Positions 61,491 through 64,000 of a DNA stretch of 64,000 nucleotides are shown piece after piece (within the stretch, counting starts at the first letter, position 1; every line of letters starts with the position of its first letter). The position numbers and the translations under genes are program-made. The stretch is from Lentibacter algarum (GTDB lineage: Bacteria > Pseudomonadota > Alphaproteobacteria > Rhodobacterales > Rhodobacteraceae): the NCBI RefSeq assembly GCF_040580765.1, contig NZ_CP158687.1:496001-560000 (forward strand), given 5' to 3'. The notes beneath the pieces are model-generated. The model saw only the letters and a program-made list of their open reading frames with translations, made no database searches and was not told where the DNA came from.

Positions 61491-62360
61491 ATGAGCACAA
61501 GCTATTCCGCCTTTACGACGATTGACAACAAGCCTGCCGCCGAGGCGCTGGGCGAAGCGCTGGAGCGGATGGAGCCAGAACCCACAGGGGTGGGCGTTTT
61601 TGAGATGGAAGACGGCTCCGGACTTTGGGAAGTTGCCGCCTATTTCATTGCGACGCCTGATGCGGCAGGGCTGGCTCTGCTTGAGGCGATGCATGGCGCA
61701 CGTTTTGTTGTTTCCGAAATTCCCGAGACTGACTGGGTTGCCAAGGTGAAGCGTGATCTTGCGCCTGTGGTGGCGGGGCGCTTCTTTGTGCATGGCAGCC
61801 ACGACGGCGATAAAGTCCCCGCCGGAGCGGAGCCCCTATTGATCGAGGCGGCGATGGCCTTTGGTACGGGACATCATGGCACGACGCTGGGCTGCTTGCA
61901 GGCGCTCGACCATTTGGCAGACGCGGGCTTTCAGCCGAAATCTGTGGCCGATATCGGCTGTGGTACCGCTGTGCTTGCAATGGGGGCTGCGCGTCTTTGG
62001 GATGTGCGCATCATTGCCAGCGATATTGACGAGGTGGCCGTTGATGTGGCGCTGGCCAATGCGAAGGCCAACGGGCTTGAGGGGCGTCTCGAATGTGTCG
62101 AGGCGGCGGGCTTTGGCCATCCTGTGCTTGCAGAGGCAGCACCTTATGATCTGATTTTTGCCAACATCCTCAAGGGGCCGCTTGTGGCCCTTGCCCCCGA
62201 GATTGCAGCGAACCTCACTCAAGGGGGCTACGCGATTCTGTCGGGGATCTTGAACGAGCAGGCCGAGGAAGTCATCGAGGTTTATGCACAGAATGGAACC
62301 AATCTGAGCCAGCGACAGGTGATTGGTGACTGGAGCACGCTTTTGCTGCAAAAACCCTGA
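61491..62360 (+). CDS. prmA: Ribosomal protein L11 methyltransferase
   Basis: 289 residues. SAM-dependent methyltransferase: motif I VADIGCGTAVLAMGAARL, then ASDIDEVAVDVALANA, post-I LIFANILKGPLVALAPEI. The upstream FGTGHHGTTLGCLQAL loop, typical of PrmA, binds the substrate lysine/N-terminus. Trimethylates L11. Start at 61491, 18 bases inside a longer open frame. Confidence 0.93.
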   Translation: MSTSYSAFTTIDNKPAAEALGEALERMEPEPTGVGVFEMEDGSGLWEVAAYFIATPDAAGLALLEAMHGARFVVSEIPETDWVAKVKRDLAPVVAGRFFVHGSHDGDKVPAGAEPLLIEAAMAFGTGHHGTTLGCLQALDHLADAGFQPKSVADIGCGTAVLAMGAARLWDVRIIASDIDEVAVDVALANAKANGLEGRLECVEAAGFGHPVLAEAAPYDLIFANILKGPLVALAPEIAANLTQGGYAILSGILNEQAEEVIEVYAQNGTNLSQRQVIGDWSTLLLQKP

Positions 62361-62464
62361 CAAGAAGACGCTCTTTTTCGCCTTATTTGAGGAAATTGCC
62401 CAATTTTTGCCACAATTCGGAGGCAAATTATAAAGGAACTTCGGTGGGGGCACTGGAGTCTGCC

Positions 62465-62809
62465 ATGTCTGCCAAAGTGCAAAATTTTGATAAGCGTTTG
62501 ACACGTATTGTCCGTAAGCACCGTTCTATGAGCAACGGCTACGGGTTCCGTGTGGACAAGAGCGGTTTGATTACGATCAAGCCAAAGCGTGCCAAGGGCA
62601 CATCCCCGATTTTCATTCTGTTTATGGTTCTGTGTGTCGGCGTTTTGTTCAAAGCAGTGGCTTTGGCAAACTTCGGGCCTGCCAAATATGCTGACAGGCT
62701 CGCTCCGCTTCACGAGGGCACTGTTGTGGAACAAGCTGGCGCATGGCTGATGGAGCCAGGCGTGGTGACATATGCTGTCTCAGGCTTTGTCGGCGGATTT
62801 ATTAACTAG
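62465..62809 (+). CDS. Conserved small membrane protein
   Basis: 114 residues. A basic N-terminal cytoplasmic part (VQNFDKRLTRIVRKHRSMSNGYGF), one hydrophobic segment (PIFILFMVLCVGVLFKAVAL), then a periplasmic tail with WLMEPGVVTYAVSGFVGGF. No signal peptide cleavage site evident. I do not recognise a named family; similar short proteins occur in Rhodobacteraceae. The longer open frame upstream (from 62387) is less likely, as codon use changes. Ends in a bidirectional terminator. Confidence 0.72.
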   Translation: MSAKVQNFDKRLTRIVRKHRSMSNGYGFRVDKSGLITIKPKRAKGTSPIFILFMVLCVGVLFKAVALANFGPAKYADRLAPLHEGTVVEQAGAWLMEPGVVTYAVSGFVGGFIN

Positions 62810-62838
62810 TTTTCTGTTTCATTCTCTCCTCCAAAGAG

Positions 62839-62870
62839 AAAGCCGCGCTCCCTTAGGGATGCGCGGCTTT
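62839..62870. terminator. Bidirectional terminator
   Basis: Stem AAAGCCGCGC (62839-62848) / GCGCGGCTTT (62861-62870), perfect over ten pairs, between the convergent small membrane protein and DUF1127 genes. Flanking T/A stretches serve both strands. Confidence 0.82.
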
Positions 62871-62898
62871 GATCTTTTGGATGGGGCGGCAGAGGAGC

Positions 62899-63108
62899 TT
62901 AGCGTTGTGCCTCTGCAAGCGCGTCGATGTCACCACGGCACAGGCCAATGTCTTCCAGCTCGCGGTCGCTGAGCTGTGAGAGGGCGTTGCGTGTTGAGCG
63001 TGCGTCATTCCATGCAACAAAAGACGCTGTCATGTGAGCGAAGATCTGGCCGATACGGCCGTGTGTGCCAGCAATTTGCTGCGCGCGTGTATAGTCGAGG
63101 GCGGCCAT
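62899..63108 (-). CDS. DUF1127 small protein (YjiS-like)
   Basis: 69 residues, with the DUF1127 core WNDARSTRNALSQLSDRELEDIGLCRGDI at the C-terminus. DUF1127 proteins are small Arg-rich regulators of RNA and phosphate or stress physiology in alphaproteobacteria; CcaF1 of Rhodobacter sphaeroides acts on RNA. Single gene facing the upstream membrane-protein gene. The 5' region carries paired hairpins (see the upstream region entry). Confidence 0.9.
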   Translation of the reverse strand: MAALDYTRAQQIAGTHGRIGQIFAHMTASFVAWNDARSTRNALSQLSDRELEDIGLCRGDIDALAEAQR

Positions 63109-63461
63109 ATCTATGTTCCTTCTCTAAAATTATGGTCATCGTTCTGATTGGCCGCATTTAGGTGCGGTTATGTCCCCGCACAAGGGGATATTTTGACATA
63201 AGTCCCATGCGTTTTGTGCATAGGTCAAAATGTGGTGAAACTCCTTAATTTTATAGCTTTGCTGACTGCTGGAAACGTCGCTTTTGGCGCCTGGAATGGC
63301 GGTTTTTGTCCAGAATTTGCTGCAATGCGGCAAAATTGCGGCAAAAGCGCTCAGATATGTTAAGACTTGGCAGATGTTCCCCTTTCGTGCTAGTGCTTCA
63401 AAAAAGCAACAGATTTGGCTGTGACAGCAAGCCAGCGAGACAAGTGAGCGGGGCGAGTGGC
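63109..63461. promoter_or_regulatory. Divergent DUF1127/ruvC upstream region
   Basis: 353 bases without a clear gene. It has two mutually exclusive short hairpins, CCGCA (63152-63156) with TGCGG (63163-63167) or GTGCGG (63162-63167) with CCGCAC (63176-63181), and a longer inverted repeat TTTTGAC (63191-63197) / GTCAAAA (63224-63230) whose inner arms ATGC/GCAT also pair. These could shape the DUF1127 leader. A continuation of the ruvC open frame upstream of 63462 is not considered coding. Confidence 0.45.
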
Positions 63462-63959
63462 ATGCGTATTTTGGGAATCGACCCCGGATTGAGGAATATG
63501 GGCTGGGGTGTGATTGAGAAGCACGGCTCGCGGCTGAGCTTTATCGGTTGTGGCGTTGTGAATTCCGCAGGTGACGATCTGGCCGAGCGGCTTTTGTCTT
63601 TGCATCACGGGCTGACCGAAGTTTTGCGCGCATATGCGCCCGAGACCGCCGCCGTGGAACAGACGTTTGTCAACAAGGACGCGGTGGCGACGTTGAAGCT
63701 TGGTCAGGCGCGTGGGATTGCGCTTTTGGTTCCTGCGCAATTCGGGCTCGGCGTGGCGGAATATGCGCCCAACAAAGTCAAAAAGACGGTTGTGGGTGTG
63801 GGTCATGCGAGCAAAGATCAGATCAAGCATATGGTGAAGATGCAGCTCCCAAGTGCTGATGTGAGCAAAGCCGATGCGGCGGATGCTCTGGCCATTGCCA
63901 TTTGTCATGCGCATCATCACACATATGCCGCTATGACGCTGGCCAGAACAGGAAGTTGA
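63462..63959 (+). CDS. ruvC: Holliday junction endonuclease RuvC
   Basis: 165 residues. [19 protein letters not shown] gives the start and first catalytic Asp7; Glu in AAVEQTFV and the Asp pair in [19 protein letters not shown] complete the acidic centre. Cuts Holliday junctions with RuvAB. The longer open frame upstream (from 63306) is rejected since RuvC proteins begin at this Met. ruvA follows after 4 bases. Confidence 0.95.
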   Translation: MRILGIDPGLRNMGWGVIEKHGSRLSFIGCGVVNSAGDDLAERLLSLHHGLTEVLRAYAPETAAVEQTFVNKDAVATLKLGQARGIALLVPAQFGLGVAEYAPNKVKKTVVGVGHASKDQIKHMVKMQLPSADVSKADAADALAIAICHAHHHTYAAMTLARTGS

Positions 63960-63963
63960 GCGG

Positions 63964-64000
63964 ATGATTGGGAAAGTCGCAGGGCGGATTGATTATATCG
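63964..64000 (+). CDS. ruvA: RuvA, N-terminal fragment cut by the window edge
   Basis: Only 12 codons are visible: MIGKVAGRIDYI, the standard RuvA N-terminus. Starts 4 bases after ruvC, the conserved ruvCAB order. RuvA binds the Holliday junction and loads RuvB. Confidence 0.85.
   Translation, partial: MIGKVAGRIDYI

Noticed and set aside
62387..62464. Longer N-terminus for the small membrane protein
   Set aside because: The extra residues read unlike protein and cross the likely promoter and ribosome site region.

Overview
The window looks like a contiguous chromosomal segment from a marine alphaproteobacterium of the Roseobacter group (Rhodobacteraceae). The evidence is the alphaproteobacterial ribosomal and translation proteins, the TRAP and ABC transporter density, phosphatidylcholine synthase, a DUF1127 protein, a TsuA-like YeeE/YedE protein, and a palindromic spacer repeat of a kind I recall from this family. 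No insertion sequence, prophage, CRISPR array, rRNA or replication origin was recognised. The only tRNA gene seen is tRNA-Trp.

Layout. 0-4.8 kb: str operon (rpsL, rpsG, fusA, tuf), closed by a strong terminator. 4.9-7.4 kb: a GSCFA/SGNH-like pair, tRNA-Trp and a DUF4166 gene. 7.3-11.2 kb (minus strand): a polar amino acid ABC transporter in one operon with a dimethylargininase-like amidinohydrolase. 11.3-22 kb: an amino-acid or compatible-solute catabolic block with an Asp/Glu racemase-like protein, a LysR regulator, a DadA-like oxidase, a DctPQM TRAP transporter, a BASS-like permease, an EutB/EutC-like pair and an omega-transaminase. 22-24.5 kb: modABC. 24.5-28 kb: a GNAT gene and an ArgRS-like pseudo-enzyme, divergent from a complete E. 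coli-type argS. 28.3-37.5 kb: trxB, an Lrp regulator, truA, a ycjX/GNAT/ycjF operon, a very large DUF2339 membrane protein and a truncated haemoglobin. 37.8-42 kb: ileS, a DMT transporter and ogt.

42-49.5 kb is a catabolic accessory region. It holds a 3-hydroxybenzoate 4-hydroxylase-like flavoprotein with its divergent MarR regulator, then an Lrp regulator, a GcvT/DmdA-like protein, OsmC, a crotonase-fold protein and an acyl-CoA ligase. 49.5-53.4 kb is a tight four-gene operon: circularly permuted ATP-grasp, alpha-E, transglutaminase-like protease and the proteasome homologue Anbu. 53.7-64 kb is mostly housekeeping: pcs, xerC, DUF484, fsa, priA, a TsuA-like transporter, an MFS transporter, prmA, DUF1127, ruvC and the start of ruvA.

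The strongest leads are four. First, an ArgRS paralogue has lost both class I signature motifs and sits next to a foreign-looking functional argS. Second, the Anbu/ATP-grasp/alpha-E/transglutaminase operon is a conserved system with no settled function. Third, the Lrp/DmdA-like/OsmC/crotonase/ligase cluster has a striking run of GGYCTGAT repeats in its control region. Fourth, a palindromic spacer repeat is found at four convergent gene ends.
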